A DNA stretch of 64,000 nt from Oerskovia sp042887685 (GCF_042887685.1 NZ_JBHVOS010000015.1:62001-126000); one strand, 5' to 3'. Shown: positions 1 through 7,923, counted from the first letter of the stretch. Made by a program: numbers and translations. Notes: generated by a model from the sequence alone, not told the origin.

Positions 1-961
1 CGATGAGGACCACGTAGATCGAGATGTGGATCGGCGACGCCGGGTCCGCGAGGTACTTGGTGACCCACTGGACCCACCCTGCCGTCGTGTCGCCGAACTG
101 GGCGATGAGGCCGGGGACCGCGAGCAGCGACGACGCGAAGATGACCGGGATGACGCCCGACATGTTGATCTTGATCGGGATGTAGGTGCTCGAGCCGCCG
201 TACATCTTGCGCCCGACCATGCGCTTCGCGTACTGGACGGGCACACGACGCTGGGACTGCTCGACGAAGACGACCAGGCCGATGACGAGGACGATGACGG
301 CGATCATGATCGTGAAGTTGATCGCGCCGTTCGAGCCGCCCGCGATCGACCAGAGAGCGAGCGGGAAGCTGGCCGCGATCGACGTGAAGATGAGGAGCGA
401 CATGCCGTTGCCGACACCGCGCTCGGAGATCAGCTCGCCGAGCCACATGATGAGGCCGGTGCCCGCCGTCATGGTGATGACCATGATCGCGGACGTCAGG
501 AAGCTGTTGTCCGGGATGACCGGGACGGGGCAGCCCGGGAAGAGCAGCCCGCTGCGGGCCGTCGTGATGACGGTCGTCGACTGCAGGACGGCGAGAGCGA
601 TCGTCAGGTAGCGCGTGTACTGCGTGAGCTTCGCGGTACCGGACTGGCCCTCCTTGTGCAGCGCCTCGAAGTGAGGGATGACCACACGGAGCAGCTGCAC
701 GATGATGCTCGCGGTGATGTACGGCATGATGCCGAGCGCGAAGATCGAGAGCTGGAGCAGGGCGCCACCGCTGAACAGGTTCACCATGCCCAGGAGGTTG
801 TTCTGGCCCTGCGTGTCGATGCACTGCTGGACGTTGGCGTAGTCCACACCAGGGGTCGGGATGAACGAGCCCACACGGAAGATCGCCATGATGGCGATCG
901 TGAACAGCAGCTTGCGCCGCAGGTCAGGTGTCCGGAAAGCCCGGGCGAATGCGCTGAGCAC
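1..961 (-). CDS. secY: Protein translocase subunit SecY (C-terminal part outside window)
   Basis: SecY is the pore of the Sec translocon in the cytoplasmic membrane and works with SecE (encoded here at 38775-39050). About 320 N-terminal codons are present. The start is GTG at 959-961, preceded by AGGAGG at a short spacing; the protein opens VLSAFARAFRTPDLRRKLLF. Recognisable family stretches follow in order: FRVGSFIPTPGVD, a plug region rich in Gly/Leu, IMPYITASIIVQLL, GVGNGMSLLIF and the cytoplasmic loop with QSQRRVPVQYAKR. It is separated from rplO by a strong hairpin, so it probably heads a new transcript; adk would be expected next. The gene is cut by the window edge. Confidence 0.97.
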   Translation of the reverse strand, partial: MLSAFARAFRTPDLRRKLLFTIAIMAIFRVGSFIPTPGVDYANVQQCIDTQGQNNLLGMVNLFSGGALLQLSIFALGIMPYITASIIVQLLRVVIPHFEALHKEGQSGTAKLTQYTRYLTIALAVLQSTTVITTARSGLLFPGCPVPVIPDNSFLTSAIMVITMTAGTGLIMWLGELISERGVGNGMSLLIFTSIAASFPLALWSIAGGSNGAINFTIMIAVIVLVIGLVVFVEQSQRRVPVQYAKRMVGRKMYGGSSTYIPIKINMSGVIPVIFASSLLAVPGLIAQFGDTTAGWVQWVTKYLADPASPIHISIYVVLI

Positions 962-1047
962 CTATCCTCCTGGCCCGCCGAGGCGGGATGTCGTGTCGCC
1001 GGTTGGTCGGCGAGATGTGACGCACCCGGCACGGGACGCCATGGGGC

Positions 1048-1103
1048 ACCTTAGCCGCTGCGCCGCGATGGACGGCAAATTGAGACAACCGGCGATGATT
1101 CTA
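1048..1103 (-). promoter_or_regulatory. Candidate secY promoter region
   Basis: Two sigma-A-like candidates lie between the rplO hairpin and secY. One has a TAGAAT -10 at 1098-1103 with no good -35. The other pairs TTGCCG (1073-1078) with TAAGGT (1048-1053), spacer 19. Either gives an 85-135 nt leader. Which one is used cannot be decided from sequence. Confidence 0.3.
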
Positions 1104-1150
1104 CGTTCCCCCGAGCAGCGGCGGCACCGGCGGACCACCCCCAGACGCAG

Positions 1151-1185
1151 ACAGGGCCGACAGCGCATCGCGCTATCGGCCCTGT
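1151..1185 (-). terminator. Hairpin terminator after rplO
   Basis: A near-perfect stem starts 9 bases past the rplO stop: a 10-bp outer arm (ACAGGGCCGA with TCGGCCCTGT), one C/A mismatch, a 5-bp inner arm (AGCGC with GCGCT) and a 3-nt loop. There is no U-tract, as is common for high-GC actinobacterial terminators. It separates the spc ribosomal operon from secY. Confidence 0.75.
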
Positions 1186-1193
1186 CCTACGTG

Positions 1194-1772
1194 TCAGTCC
1201 TCCGAGACGGAGCCACCGGCCGCAAGGATCTTGTCCTTGGCGGAAGCCGAGAACGCGTCGACCGCGACCTCGAGCTTGACGGTGACCTCACCCGTGCCCA
1301 GCACCTTGACGAGCTCGCCCTTGCGGACGGCTCCCTTGGCGACCAGGTCCTCGACGGTGACGGAGCCACCCTCGGGGTACAGCGCGGAGAGCTTGTCCAG
1401 GTTCACGACCTGGTACTCCGTGCGGAACGGGTTCTTGAAGCCACGAAGCTTGGGCAGACGCATGTGCAGCGGCATCTGTCCACCTTCGAAGCGCTCCGGC
1501 ACCTGGTAACGAGCCTTCTGGCCCTTGGTACCACGGCCGGCCGTCTTACCCTTCGACGCCTCACCACGACCCACACGGGTCTTGGCCTTCTTGGCGCCGG
1601 GGGCGGGACGGAGGTGGTGGACCTTGAGGGTGCCACCAGCGCCGACGGTCTGCTGTGCCTCGGCCTTGGGGGCCTCGGTCGCAGCAGCCTTCTTGGCGGG
1701 AGCCTTCTTCTTCGGAGCGTCGGTCGAAGCCTCGACCGCGGTCTCCTTCTTGGCCTTCTCAGCCATGATCAC
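1194..1772 (-). CDS. rplO: 50S ribosomal protein L15
   Basis: L15 binds 23S rRNA late in large-subunit assembly. The core begins near residue 48 (LKVHHLRPAPGAKKAKTRVGRGEASKGKTAGRGTKGQ, split here: GRGEASKGKTAGRGTKGQ is the conserved Gly/Lys arm). An Ala/Lys/Glu-rich N-terminal extension of about 45 residues precedes it; shorter L15 proteins are about 145 residues. The GTG start at 1770-1772 overlaps the rpmD stop (GTGA); an in-frame ATG six bases later (1764-1766) is an equally good start with a better Shine-Dalgarno spacing. It is the last gene of the spc block, before a strong hairpin. Confidence 0.96.
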   Translation of the reverse strand: MIMAEKAKKETAVEASTDAPKKKAPAKKAAATEAPKAEAQQTVGAGGTLKVHHLRPAPGAKKAKTRVGRGEASKGKTAGRGTKGQKARYQVPERFEGGQMPLHMRLPKLRGFKNPFRTEYQVVNLDKLSALYPEGGSVTVEDLVAKGAVRKGELVKVLGTGEVTVKLEVAVDAFSASAKDKILAAGGSVSED

Positions 1773-1951
1773 TCGACCTCCTCAACGGCGACGAGGTGCG
1801 CCACCGTTGCGACCATGCCGCGGATCTCCGGGCGGTCCTCCTTCACGGCGGTGTCGCCGATCCGCTTGAGGCCCAGAGTGCGCAGCGTGTCGCGCTGATT
1901 CTGCTTGCCGCCGATGGCGGACTTCGTCTGGGTCACCTTGAGTCGAGCCAT
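1769..1951 (-). CDS. rpmD: 50S ribosomal protein L30
   Basis: A 60-aa protein starting MARLKVTQTKSAIGGKQNQR and containing RDTLRTLGLKRIG, the typical bacterial L30 signature. It packs against 23S rRNA near 5S rRNA. The ATG at 1949-1951 overlaps the rpsE stop in a TGATG arrangement, so translation is probably coupled to S5. A GTG just upstream is possible but would add one residue to a start that already matches the family. Confidence 0.96.
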   Translation of the reverse strand: MARLKVTQTKSAIGGKQNQRDTLRTLGLKRIGDTAVKEDRPEIRGMVATVAHLVAVEEVE

Positions 1952-2607
1952 CACGCACCTACCCCAGCTGCGCGTGCACGAAGGAGCGCGGCCGGAGCCA
2001 CGGCCTCGAGCGGCAGGCCACGACGCGCTGCAACAGCCTCAGGCTGCTCCAGGTTGCGCAGTGCCTCGACCGTCGCGTGCACGATGTTGATCGCGTTGGA
2101 CGAACCGAGCGACTTGCTCAGGACGTCGTGGATGCCCGCGCACTCCAGCACGGCGCGGACCGGACCACCGGCGATGACACCGGTACCCGGGGCTGCCGGA
2201 CGCAGGAAGACGACACCGGCGGCTGCCTCACCCTGGATGGGGTGAGGGATGGTGCCCTGGATGCGGGGAACCTTGAAGAAGTTCTTCTTGGCCTCCTCGA
2301 CACCCTTGGCGATCGCCGCGGGGACTTCCTTCGCCTTGCCGTAGCCGACACCGACGGTACCGTCGCCATCGCCCACCACGACGAGCGCGGTGAAGCTGAA
2401 GCGGCGGCCGCCCTTGACGACCTTGGACACGCGGTTGATGGTGACGACGCGCTCGACGAAGGCGTTCTTCTCGGCGGCGTCACCACGGCGACCGTCACCA
2501 CGGCGACCGTCGCGACGAGCGTCGCCGCGGCCTCCGGAGTTGCGGTCGGTCGACTCGTTGGCGGCACCCGTAGGGGCGCCGGTGTTGCTGCGCTGCCCTG
2601 CAGCCAT
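1951..2607 (-). CDS. rpsE: 30S ribosomal protein S5
   Basis: S5 sits at the small-subunit body/head junction and takes part in decoding accuracy and mRNA entry. The ATG at 2605-2607 has AAAGGA upstream and gives 218 residues. The first 45 residues are a Gly/Arg/Asp-rich extension with RRDGRRGDGRRGD repeats, seen in actinobacterial S5. The core then runs FVERVVTINRVSKVVKGGRRF, VGYGKAKEVPAAI, AAAGVVFLRPAAPGTGVIAGG and the C-terminal LGSSNAINIVHATVEAL. It reads into rpmD with overlapping codons. Confidence 0.97.
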   Translation of the reverse strand: MAAGQRSNTGAPTGAANESTDRNSGGRGDARRDGRRGDGRRGDAAEKNAFVERVVTINRVSKVVKGGRRFSFTALVVVGDGDGTVGVGYGKAKEVPAAIAKGVEEAKKNFFKVPRIQGTIPHPIQGEAAAGVVFLRPAAPGTGVIAGGPVRAVLECAGIHDVLSKSLGSSNAINIVHATVEALRNLEQPEAVAARRGLPLEAVAPAALLRARAAGVGA

Positions 2608-2659
2608 CAGAGAATCCTTTGCTTCCGTACCGTGTACACGGTGGTGGTTTCGGCCATCA

Positions 2660-3031
2660 TCACAGGGACAGACCGCCTTCGCGGGCCCCGTCGGCGACTG
2701 CAGCCACCCGGCCGTGGTACTTGTTGCCACCGCGGTCGAAGACGACCGAGTCGACACCAGCGGCCTTGGCACGCTCGGCGACGAGCTCGCCGACCTTGCG
2801 GGCCTTCGCGCTCTTGTCACCGTCGAACGACCGCAGGTCGCCCTCGATGGTGGATGCGGAAGCAACGGTCTGACCGATCGTGTCGTCCACGATCTGCGCC
2901 GTGATGTGGCGCGCGGAGCGCGTCACGACGAGACGGGGACGAGCAGCCGTGCCAGCGATCTTCTTGCGCAGGCGGAGGTGGCGACGCTTGCGCGAGACTG
3001 CCTTGCCCTTGCCGAGAACCTTGAGAGCCAT
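2660..3031 (-). CDS. rplR: 50S ribosomal protein L18
   Basis: L18 binds 5S rRNA in the central protuberance. The 123-aa product has a basic N-terminus (SRKRRHLRLRKKIAGTAARPRL), then VTRSARHITAQIVDD and the C-terminal VVFDRGGNKYHGRVAAVADGAREGGL, all standard for the family. It lies 2 bases after rplF and 52 bases before rpsE. No unusual features were seen. Confidence 0.97.
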   Translation of the reverse strand: MALKVLGKGKAVSRKRRHLRLRKKIAGTAARPRLVVTRSARHITAQIVDDTIGQTVASASTIEGDLRSFDGDKSAKARKVGELVAERAKAAGVDSVVFDRGGNKYHGRVAAVADGAREGGLSL

Positions 3032-3033
3032 CG

Positions 3034-3570
3034 TTACTTACCAGCCTTTCCGACCTTGCGGCGGACGACCTCGCCGGCGTACCGCACACCCTTGCCCTTG
3101 TACGGCTCGGGCTTGCGGATCTTGCGGATGTTCGCAGCGACCTCGCCGACCTGCTGCTTGTCGATGCCCGAGACCGAGAACTTGGTCGGGGACTCGACAG
3201 CGAAGGTGATGCCGGCCGGTGCGGAGACCACGACGGGGTGGCTGAAACCGAGAGCGAACTCCAGGTCAGTGCCCTTCGCGGTCACGCGGTAACCGGTACC
3301 GACGATCTCGAGCTTCTTCTCGTAGCCCTGGGTGACACCGGTCACCAGGTTCGCGAGGAGGGTGCGGGTCAGGCCGTGCAGAGCGCGCGATGCACGCTCG
3401 TCGTTCGGGCGCGTCACCACGAGGGTGTCGGCGTCCTGGGAGACCTCGATGGGGGCGGGGATGGTGTGCTCCAAGGAACCCTTCGGGCCCTTGACCGTCA
3501 CCAGTGCGCCGCTGATCGTGACATCCACTCCGGCGGGAACCGGAACGGGGATCTTGCCGATACGAGACAT
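3034..3570 (-). CDS. rplF: 50S ribosomal protein L6
   Basis: L6 lies near the GTPase-associated region of the 50S subunit. The product is 178 aa, the usual length, starting MSRIGKIPVPVPAGVDVTI. The C-terminal repeat carries GIDKQQVGEVAANIRKIRKPEPYKGKG, the strongest family signature. The ATG follows an AGGAGA-type ribosome binding site. It lies in the canonical spc order between rpsH and rplR. Confidence 0.97.
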   Translation of the reverse strand: MSRIGKIPVPVPAGVDVTISGALVTVKGPKGSLEHTIPAPIEVSQDADTLVVTRPNDERASRALHGLTRTLLANLVTGVTQGYEKKLEIVGTGYRVTAKGTDLEFALGFSHPVVVSAPAGITFAVESPTKFSVSGIDKQQVGEVAANIRKIRKPEPYKGKGVRYAGEVVRRKVGKAGK

Positions 3571-3590
3571 GGCGTATCTCTCCTTTCCGA

Positions 3591-3989
3591 TTACCAGACG
3601 TAGGCGAGGACTTCTCCGCCCACGCCCTTCTTGGCTGCCTGACGGTCGGTCAGGAGGCCGGAGGACGTGGACAGGATCGCCACGCCGAGGCCACCGAGAA
3701 CCTTGGGCAGGTTGGTCGACTTCGCGTACACACGCAGACCGGGCTTCGACACGCGGCGGATCCCGGCAAGGGAGCGCTCGCGGTTCGGGCCGAACTTCAG
3801 CTCGATCGTCAGGTACTTGCCCACGGGCGCGTCCTCGACGGTCCAGCCGGAGATGTAGCCCTCGGCCTGCAGGATTTCAGCAATGTGCGACTTCAGCTTC
3901 GAGAACGGCATCTGAACCGTCTCGTGGTAAGCCGAGTTCGCGTTACGCAGACGGGTCAGCATGTCTGCGATCGGGTCGGTCATCGTCAT
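3591..3989 (-). CDS. rpsH: 30S ribosomal protein S8
   Basis: S8 binds 16S rRNA helix 21 and nucleates assembly of the central domain. The 132-aa product starts MTMTDPIADMLTRLRNANSAYHE and ends with the conserved STSSGLLTDRQAAKKGVGGEVLAYVW. In enterobacteria S8 represses its own operon at the L5 start; here a long hairpin lies immediately upstream (4018-4050), but no link between the two is shown. Confidence 0.97.
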   Translation of the reverse strand: MTMTDPIADMLTRLRNANSAYHETVQMPFSKLKSHIAEILQAEGYISGWTVEDAPVGKYLTIELKFGPNRERSLAGIRRVSKPGLRVYAKSTNLPKVLGGLGVAILSTSSGLLTDRQAAKKGVGGEVLAYVW

Positions 3990-4017
3990 TGGGCTTCAGC
4001 CCTTCCTCGCCGGGGTA

Positions 4018-4050
4018 TCTGGCCGGTTCCCCGAGGGGAACCGTGCCAGA
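4018..4050 (-). promoter_or_regulatory. Stem-loop between rpsZ and rpsH
   Basis: TCTGGC + CGGTTCCCC (4018-4032) pairs with GGGGAACCG + GCCAGA (4035-4050), giving a 15-bp stem interrupted by one bulged base at 4044. It lies in the 76-base gap between the S14 stop and the S8 start. It could be an mRNA processing or feedback site; nothing in the sequence proves either. Confidence 0.5.
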
Positions 4051-4065
4051 CCTGCGACGTAGTTG

Positions 4066-4251
4066 TTACCAGCTGCTCTTGGTGACGCCGGGAAGCTCGC
4101 CACGGTGTGCCATCTCGCGGACGCAGATACGGCACAGGCCGAACTTGCGGTACACGGAGTGCGGGCGACCGCACTTCTGGCAGCGAGTGTAGGCGCGGAC
4201 CGCGAACTTAGGCTTCGCGGCTGCCTTGTTGACCAGGGCCTTCTTCGCCAT
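4066..4251 (-). CDS. rpsZ: 30S ribosomal protein S14 type Z (zinc-binding)
   Basis: A 61-aa S14 of the short, zinc-binding (C+) type. Two CxxC pairs are intact (CQKCGRPHSVYRKFGLCRIC), and it ends HRGELPGVTKSSW. S14 binds the 16S 3' major domain in the head of the 30S subunit. Many actinobacteria also carry a longer zinc-free S14 (rpsN) induced under zinc limitation; none is in this window. It sits between rplE and rpsH as expected. Confidence 0.97.
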   Translation of the reverse strand: MAKKALVNKAAAKPKFAVRAYTRCQKCGRPHSVYRKFGLCRICVREMAHRGELPGVTKSSW

Positions 4252-4252
4252 G

Positions 4253-4822
4253 TCAGTTCTCCTTGAAGGGGAAGCCGAGACGGCGCAGCAAGGAGCGGCC
4301 CTCGTCGTCGGTCGTCGCCGTCGTCACGATCGTGATGTCCATACCGCGGACGCGATCGATCTTGTCCTGGTCGATCTCGTGGAACATCGACTGCTCCGTG
4401 AGACCGAAGGTGTAGTTGCCGTGGCCGTCGAACTGCTTGGCCGAGAGTCCGCGGAAGTCGCGGATACGGGGCAGGGCGATGGACAGCAGGCGGTCGAGGA
4501 ACTCCCACATGCGGTCGCCACGCAGCGTGACGTGCGCGCCGATCGGCATGCCCTCACGCAGCTTGAACTGAGCGATGGACTTGCGGGCCTTGGTGACCTG
4601 CGGCTTCTGGCCGGTGATGGCCGAGAGGTCGCGGATGGCACCCTCGATGAGCTTCGAGTCCTTGGCGGCGTCGCCGACACCCATGTTGACGACGATCTTC
4701 GTCAGTCGTGCAACCTGGTTGACGTTCTCGTGGCCGAACTCCTCGAGGAGGCCGGCGACGATCTCGTCGCGGTAGCGCTGCTTGAGACGCGCGATCTCAG
4801 GGGCTTGCAGTTCAGTGCTCAT
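4253..4822 (-). CDS. rplE: 50S ribosomal protein L5
   Basis: L5 binds 5S rRNA and contacts the P-site tRNA at the central protuberance. The 189-aa product shows NVNQVARLTKIVVNMGVGDA, LSAITGQKPQVTKARKSIAQFKLREGMPIG, and RDFRGLSAKQFDGHGNYTFGL, which are core L5 motifs. Its start shares one base with the rplX stop, so translation is probably coupled. The next gene, rpsZ, starts after a single base. Confidence 0.97.
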   Translation of the reverse strand: MSTELQAPEIARLKQRYRDEIVAGLLEEFGHENVNQVARLTKIVVNMGVGDAAKDSKLIEGAIRDLSAITGQKPQVTKARKSIAQFKLREGMPIGAHVTLRGDRMWEFLDRLLSIALPRIRDFRGLSAKQFDGHGNYTFGLTEQSMFHEIDQDKIDRVRGMDITIVTTATTDDEGRSLLRRLGFPFKEN

Positions 4823-5163
4823 CAGATGTCCTTACCGGAACGCTTGGCGACGCGCACGCGAACCTTGCGCGTACGGCCGTCACGCTCGACCTCTTCGGTG
4901 CGGTACCCGACGCGGGTGCCCTTCTTGGTCTCCGGGTCGACGACCATCACGTTGCTCACGTGGATCGGCGCCTCGACGACCTCGATGCCACCGGTACGCG
5001 TCCCGCGCTGGGACTGACCCACCTTGGTGTGCTTCGTGACGCGGTTGATGCCCTCGACGATCACGCGGTCGGAGTCCGTGAGGACCTCGAGCACGCGACC
5101 CTGGCTTGCGCGGTCCTTGCCAGAGATGACGACCACCAGGTCGCCCTTCTTGATCTTCGCCAT
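4822..5163 (-). CDS. rplX: 50S ribosomal protein L24
   Basis: L24 is an early 23S-binding assembly protein. The 113-aa product opens MAKIKKGDLVVVISGKDR with the KOW motif GDLVVVISGKDRASQGRVLEV, and continues INRVTKHTKVGQSQRGTRTGGI. It lies two bases after rplN and overlaps rplE by one base. Length and sequence are typical. Confidence 0.97.
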   Translation of the reverse strand: MAKIKKGDLVVVISGKDRASQGRVLEVLTDSDRVIVEGINRVTKHTKVGQSQRGTRTGGIEVVEAPIHVSNVMVVDPETKKGTRVGYRTEEVERDGRTRKVRVRVAKRSGKDI

Positions 5164-5165
5164 GT

Positions 5166-5534
5166 TCAGAGCACCTCCGGAGCCAGCGAGATGATCTTCA
5201 TGAACCGCTTGTCACGCAGCTCCCGGCCCACGGGGCCGAAGATACGCGTGCCACGGGGCTCGCCGTCGTTCTTGAGGATCACGGCCGCGTTCTCGTCAAA
5301 CTTGATGTAGGAACCGTCCGGACGACGGCGCTCCTTGGCGGTACGCACGACGACAGCCTTGACGACGTCGCCCTTCTTCACGTTGCCACCGGGGATAGCG
5401 TCCTTGACGGTTGCGACGATGACGTCGCCGATTCCGGCGTAGCGACGGCCCGAACCACCGAGAACACGGATGCAGAGAATCTCCTTGGCACCCGTGTTGT
5501 CGGCGACGCGAAGTCGCGACTCCTGCTGGATCAT
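5166..5534 (-). CDS. rplN: 50S ribosomal protein L14
   Basis: L14 forms part of the intersubunit bridge B8 region. The 122-aa protein starts MIQQESRLRVADNTGAKEIL and contains CIRVLGGSGRRYAGIGDVIVATVKDA and FDENAAVILKNDGEPRGTRIFGPVGREL. It is preceded by AGGAG and by a 204-base spacer holding two hairpins, so it may be expressed at a different level from the upstream S10-type genes. Confidence 0.97.
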   Translation of the reverse strand: MIQQESRLRVADNTGAKEILCIRVLGGSGRRYAGIGDVIVATVKDAIPGGNVKKGDVVKAVVVRTAKERRRPDGSYIKFDENAAVILKNDGEPRGTRIFGPVGRELRDKRFMKIISLAPEVL

Positions 5535-5662
5535 TTAGTGAACTCCTGTCGTCGAGCTGGTTCTCGCCAGGCGAGCCTTGCCGAACGGATAGCTGTCAGT
5601 GCCGGGTCCCTTGCGGGTGAACCGGCCAGGGCGACGGGGTCCCGCCGCTCTGTCTACTGGTT

Positions 5663-5723
5663 GCCGCACCTTGGTGCGGCCCGAGACCGGTCGTGACGGG
5701 CGGGACCCCCGCCCGTCACGACC
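5663..5723 (-). terminator. Tandem hairpins between rpsQ and rplN (possible internal terminator/attenuator)
   Basis: A perfect 16-bp stem (5689-5704 with 5708-5723, 3-nt loop) starts 16 bases before the rpsQ stop in coordinates, i.e. just downstream of the gene in transcription. It is followed by a second stem, GCCGCAC/GTGCGGC at 5663-5680. There is no U-tract. In most bacteria rpsQ and rplN are adjacent in one operon, so a stem this strong suggests partial termination or a processing site between the S10 and spc portions. Confidence 0.55.
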
Positions 5724-5738
5724 TGGTAGGCGCAGGGC

Positions 5739-6041
5739 CTACTTGGCCTTCTCGAGGATCTCCACCAGGCGCCACCGCTTGGTCGCGGACAGCGGGCGGG
5801 TCTCCATGATGAGGACGAGGTCACCGACACCAGCAGCGTTCTGCTCGTCGTGGACCTTGACCTTGCTCGTGCGCCGGATGACCTTGCCGTAGAGCGGGTG
5901 CTTGACCCGGTCCTCGACCTCGATCACGACGGTCTTGTCCATCTTGTCGCTCACCACGTAGCCGCGCCGCGTCTTGCGGTTGGCGCGCTGGTCAGCGGCC
6001 GTCTCGGTCACCGGTGCGGCGTTCGTTGCGTTCTCGCTCAT
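5739..6041 (-). CDS. rpsQ: 30S ribosomal protein S17
   Basis: S17 binds the 5' domain of 16S rRNA. The chosen ATG (6039-6041) has GAGG five bases upstream and gives 100 aa; an upstream in-frame GTG at 6054-6056, overlapping rpmC, would add five residues. A short variable N-terminus leads to RANRKTRRGYVVSDKMDKTVVIEVEDR, KHPLYGKVIRRTSKVKVHDE and the C-terminal ATKRWRLVEILEKAK. It is followed by the strong hairpins at 5663-5723. Confidence 0.96.
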   Translation of the reverse strand: MSENATNAAPVTETAADQRANRKTRRGYVVSDKMDKTVVIEVEDRVKHPLYGKVIRRTSKVKVHDEQNAAGVGDLVLIMETRPLSATKRWRLVEILEKAK

Positions 6042-6048
6042 TCCAGCC

Positions 6049-6288
6049 TCACTCACTCACGCTCGGTGCGGTACGGATACCGAGCTCGCGCTCGCGCAGG
6101 ATCGTGTAGATCCGCGCGATGTCGCGGCGCACGGCCTTCAGGCGACCGTGGCTCTCCAGCTGGCCGGTGGCCGACTGGAAACGGAGGTTGAAAAGCTCCT
6201 CCTTGGCCTTCTTCAGCTCGGCGACGAGCTTCTCGTCGTCGAACGTGTCAAGCTCGCTCGAAGCCAGTTCCTTGGTTCCGATAGCCAT
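6049..6288 (-). CDS. rpmC: 50S ribosomal protein L29
   Basis: L29 sits by the polypeptide exit tunnel next to L23 and is part of the trigger-factor/SRP docking site. The 79-aa product has the family core LKKAKEELFNLRFQSATGQLE and RRDIARIYTILRERELG. The ATG (6286-6288) overlaps the rplP stop in a TGATG arrangement. In-frame sequence continues upstream into rplP but is not needed. Confidence 0.96.
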   Translation of the reverse strand: MAIGTKELASSELDTFDDEKLVAELKKAKEELFNLRFQSATGQLESHGRLKAVRRDIARIYTILRERELGIRTAPSVSE

Positions 6289-6707
6289 CAGTTGCCACCA
6301 CCCTCGCGCACCACGAAACGGCACTTCATCGGGAGCTTGTGGATCGCGCGGCGCATGGCCTCGCGAGCCAGGGGCTCCGGGACACCGGCCAGCTCGAAGA
6401 CGATGCGGCCGGGCTTGACGTTGGCGATCCACCACTCGGGCGAACCCTTACCAGAACCCATGCGGGTCTCCGCCGGCTTCTTGGTCAGCGGGCGGTCCGG
6501 GTAGATGTTGATCCAGACCTTTCCGCCTCGCTTGATGTGACGGGTCATCGCGATACGAGCAGCCTCGATCTGGCGGTTCGTGACGTACGCAGGCTCGAGA
6601 GCCTGGATGCCGAACTCGCCGAACGCGATCTGGTTGCCACCCTTCGAGGCGCCGGAGCGCGAGGGGTGGTGCTGCTTACGGTGCTTCAGCCTGCGCGGGA
6701 TAAGCAT
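6288..6707 (-). CDS. rplP: 50S ribosomal protein L16
   Basis: L16 lies near the peptidyl transferase centre and the A-site tRNA elbow. The 139-aa protein starts MLIPRRLKHRKQHHPSRSG and carries GEFGIQALEPAYVTNRQIEAAR, GKVWINIYPDRPLTKKPAETRMGSGKG (in pieces) and VKPGRIVFELAG. It overlaps rpmC by one base and follows rpsC by two bases, the universal rpsC-rplP-rpmC order. Confidence 0.97.
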   Translation of the reverse strand: MLIPRRLKHRKQHHPSRSGASKGGNQIAFGEFGIQALEPAYVTNRQIEAARIAMTRHIKRGGKVWINIYPDRPLTKKPAETRMGSGKGSPEWWIANVKPGRIVFELAGVPEPLAREAMRRAIHKLPMKCRFVVREGGGN

Positions 6708-6709
6708 GC

Positions 6710-7552
6710 TCAGGCCTCCGTTCCGGACTCAGGAGCCTTCTCGGCGACAGGTGCCTCCGCCCCTGCAGCTGCAGGTGCCTCGGACTGTGCCGGACGCTCG
6801 TTGCGACGGCCGGCGCCACGACGGTCTCCACCACGGTCAGGACGGTCGCCACCGCGGGGGCCACCACGGCCCTGGCGGGGAGCGGCGGTCGCCTGCTGCG
6901 CAGCGAACTCCTTCTCGGTCATGTCGCCCTTGTAGATCCACACCTTGACGCCGATACGGCCGAAGGTGGTGCGGGCCTCGAAGAAGCCGTAGTCGATGTT
7001 CGCGCGGAGCGTGTGCAGCGGCACACGGCCTTCGCGGTAGAACTCCGAACGGCTCATCTCGGCGCCGCCGAGACGACCCGAGCACTGCACGCGGATGCCC
7101 TTGGCGCCGGCGCGCTGCGCGGACTGCATGCCCTTGCGCATCGCACGACGGAACGACACACGGCTCGCGAGCTGCTCCGCGATCCCCTGGGCCACGAGCT
7201 GAGCATCGATCTCAGCGTTCTTGACCTCGAGGATGTTGAGCTGGACCTGCTTGCCCGTGAGCTTCTCGAGCTCGCCGCGGATGCGGTCTGCCTCTGCGCC
7301 ACGGCGGCCGATGACGATTCCCGGGCGTGCGGTGTGGATGTCCACACGCACACGGTCACGGGTGCGCTCGATCTCGACCTTGGAGATGCCGGCACGCTCG
7401 AGGCCCGTGGCCATGAGCTTGCGGATCTGCACGTCCTCGCGGACGTAGTCGCGGTACCGCTGTCCGGGCTTGGTGCTGTCGGCGAACCAACGCGACCGGT
7501 GGTCGGTGGTGATGCCGAGGCGGTACCCGTGCGGGTGAACCTTCTGTCCCAC
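6710..7552 (-). CDS. rpsC: 30S ribosomal protein S3
   Basis: S3 lines the mRNA entry tunnel on the 30S head and has helicase-like activity with S4/S5. The 280-aa product contains the KH domain with the GxxG loop VIGRRGAEADRIRGEL near residue 80, then GCKGIRVQCSGRLGG-like AGAKGIRVQCSGRLGGAEM and LRANIDYGFFEARTTFGRIGV. The last 70 residues are a low-complexity Arg/Gly/Asp then Ala/Pro/Glu tail, longer than in enteric S3 and typical of actinobacteria. Its start shares a base with the rplV stop. Confidence 0.97.
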   Translation of the reverse strand: MGQKVHPHGYRLGITTDHRSRWFADSTKPGQRYRDYVREDVQIRKLMATGLERAGISKVEIERTRDRVRVDIHTARPGIVIGRRGAEADRIRGELEKLTGKQVQLNILEVKNAEIDAQLVAQGIAEQLASRVSFRRAMRKGMQSAQRAGAKGIRVQCSGRLGGAEMSRSEFYREGRVPLHTLRANIDYGFFEARTTFGRIGVKVWIYKGDMTEKEFAAQQATAAPRQGRGGPRGGDRPDRGGDRRGAGRRNERPAQSEAPAAAGAEAPVAEKAPESGTEA

Positions 7553-7923
7553 TATCGGGCCCTTCCCTTCGTGTCTTCGCGCGGAACGAGGACCACGGTG
7601 ATGTGGCTCGTCCGCTTGAGGATCTGGCTCGCGCGCCCCTGAGCGCGAGGCCGGAACCGCTTGAGGGTCGGGCCCTCGTCCACGAACGCCTGGGCAACGA
7701 CGAGCTCCTGCTCGTCGAATGCCACGCTCGCGCGGTCGGCCTTCACCCGTGCGTTCGCGATCGCGCTCTCCACGACCTTGCGGATCGGCTCACTCGCGGC
7801 CTGCGGTGCGAACTTCAGCACCGCGACGGCCTCGGTGGCCTGCTTGCCACGGATGAGGTCCACGACGCGCCGGGCCTTCTGGGGCGTGACACGGACGAAC
7901 CGCGCCTGCGCCTTGGCTTCCAT
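7552..7923 (-). CDS. rplV: 50S ribosomal protein L22
   Basis: L22 lines the nascent-chain exit tunnel; its beta-hairpin is a site of macrolide-resistance changes. The ATG at 7921-7923 has AGGA at proper spacing and gives 123 aa. Core motifs: ARFVRVTPQKARRVVDLIRGK, VVESAIANARVKAD, and the loop region LVVAQAFVDEGPTLKRFRPRAQGRA. An in-frame extension upstream exists but lacks family similarity. Confidence 0.96.
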   Translation of the reverse strand: MEAKAQARFVRVTPQKARRVVDLIRGKQATEAVAVLKFAPQAASEPIRKVVESAIANARVKADRASVAFDEQELVVAQAFVDEGPTLKRFRPRAQGRASQILKRTSHITVVLVPREDTKGRAR

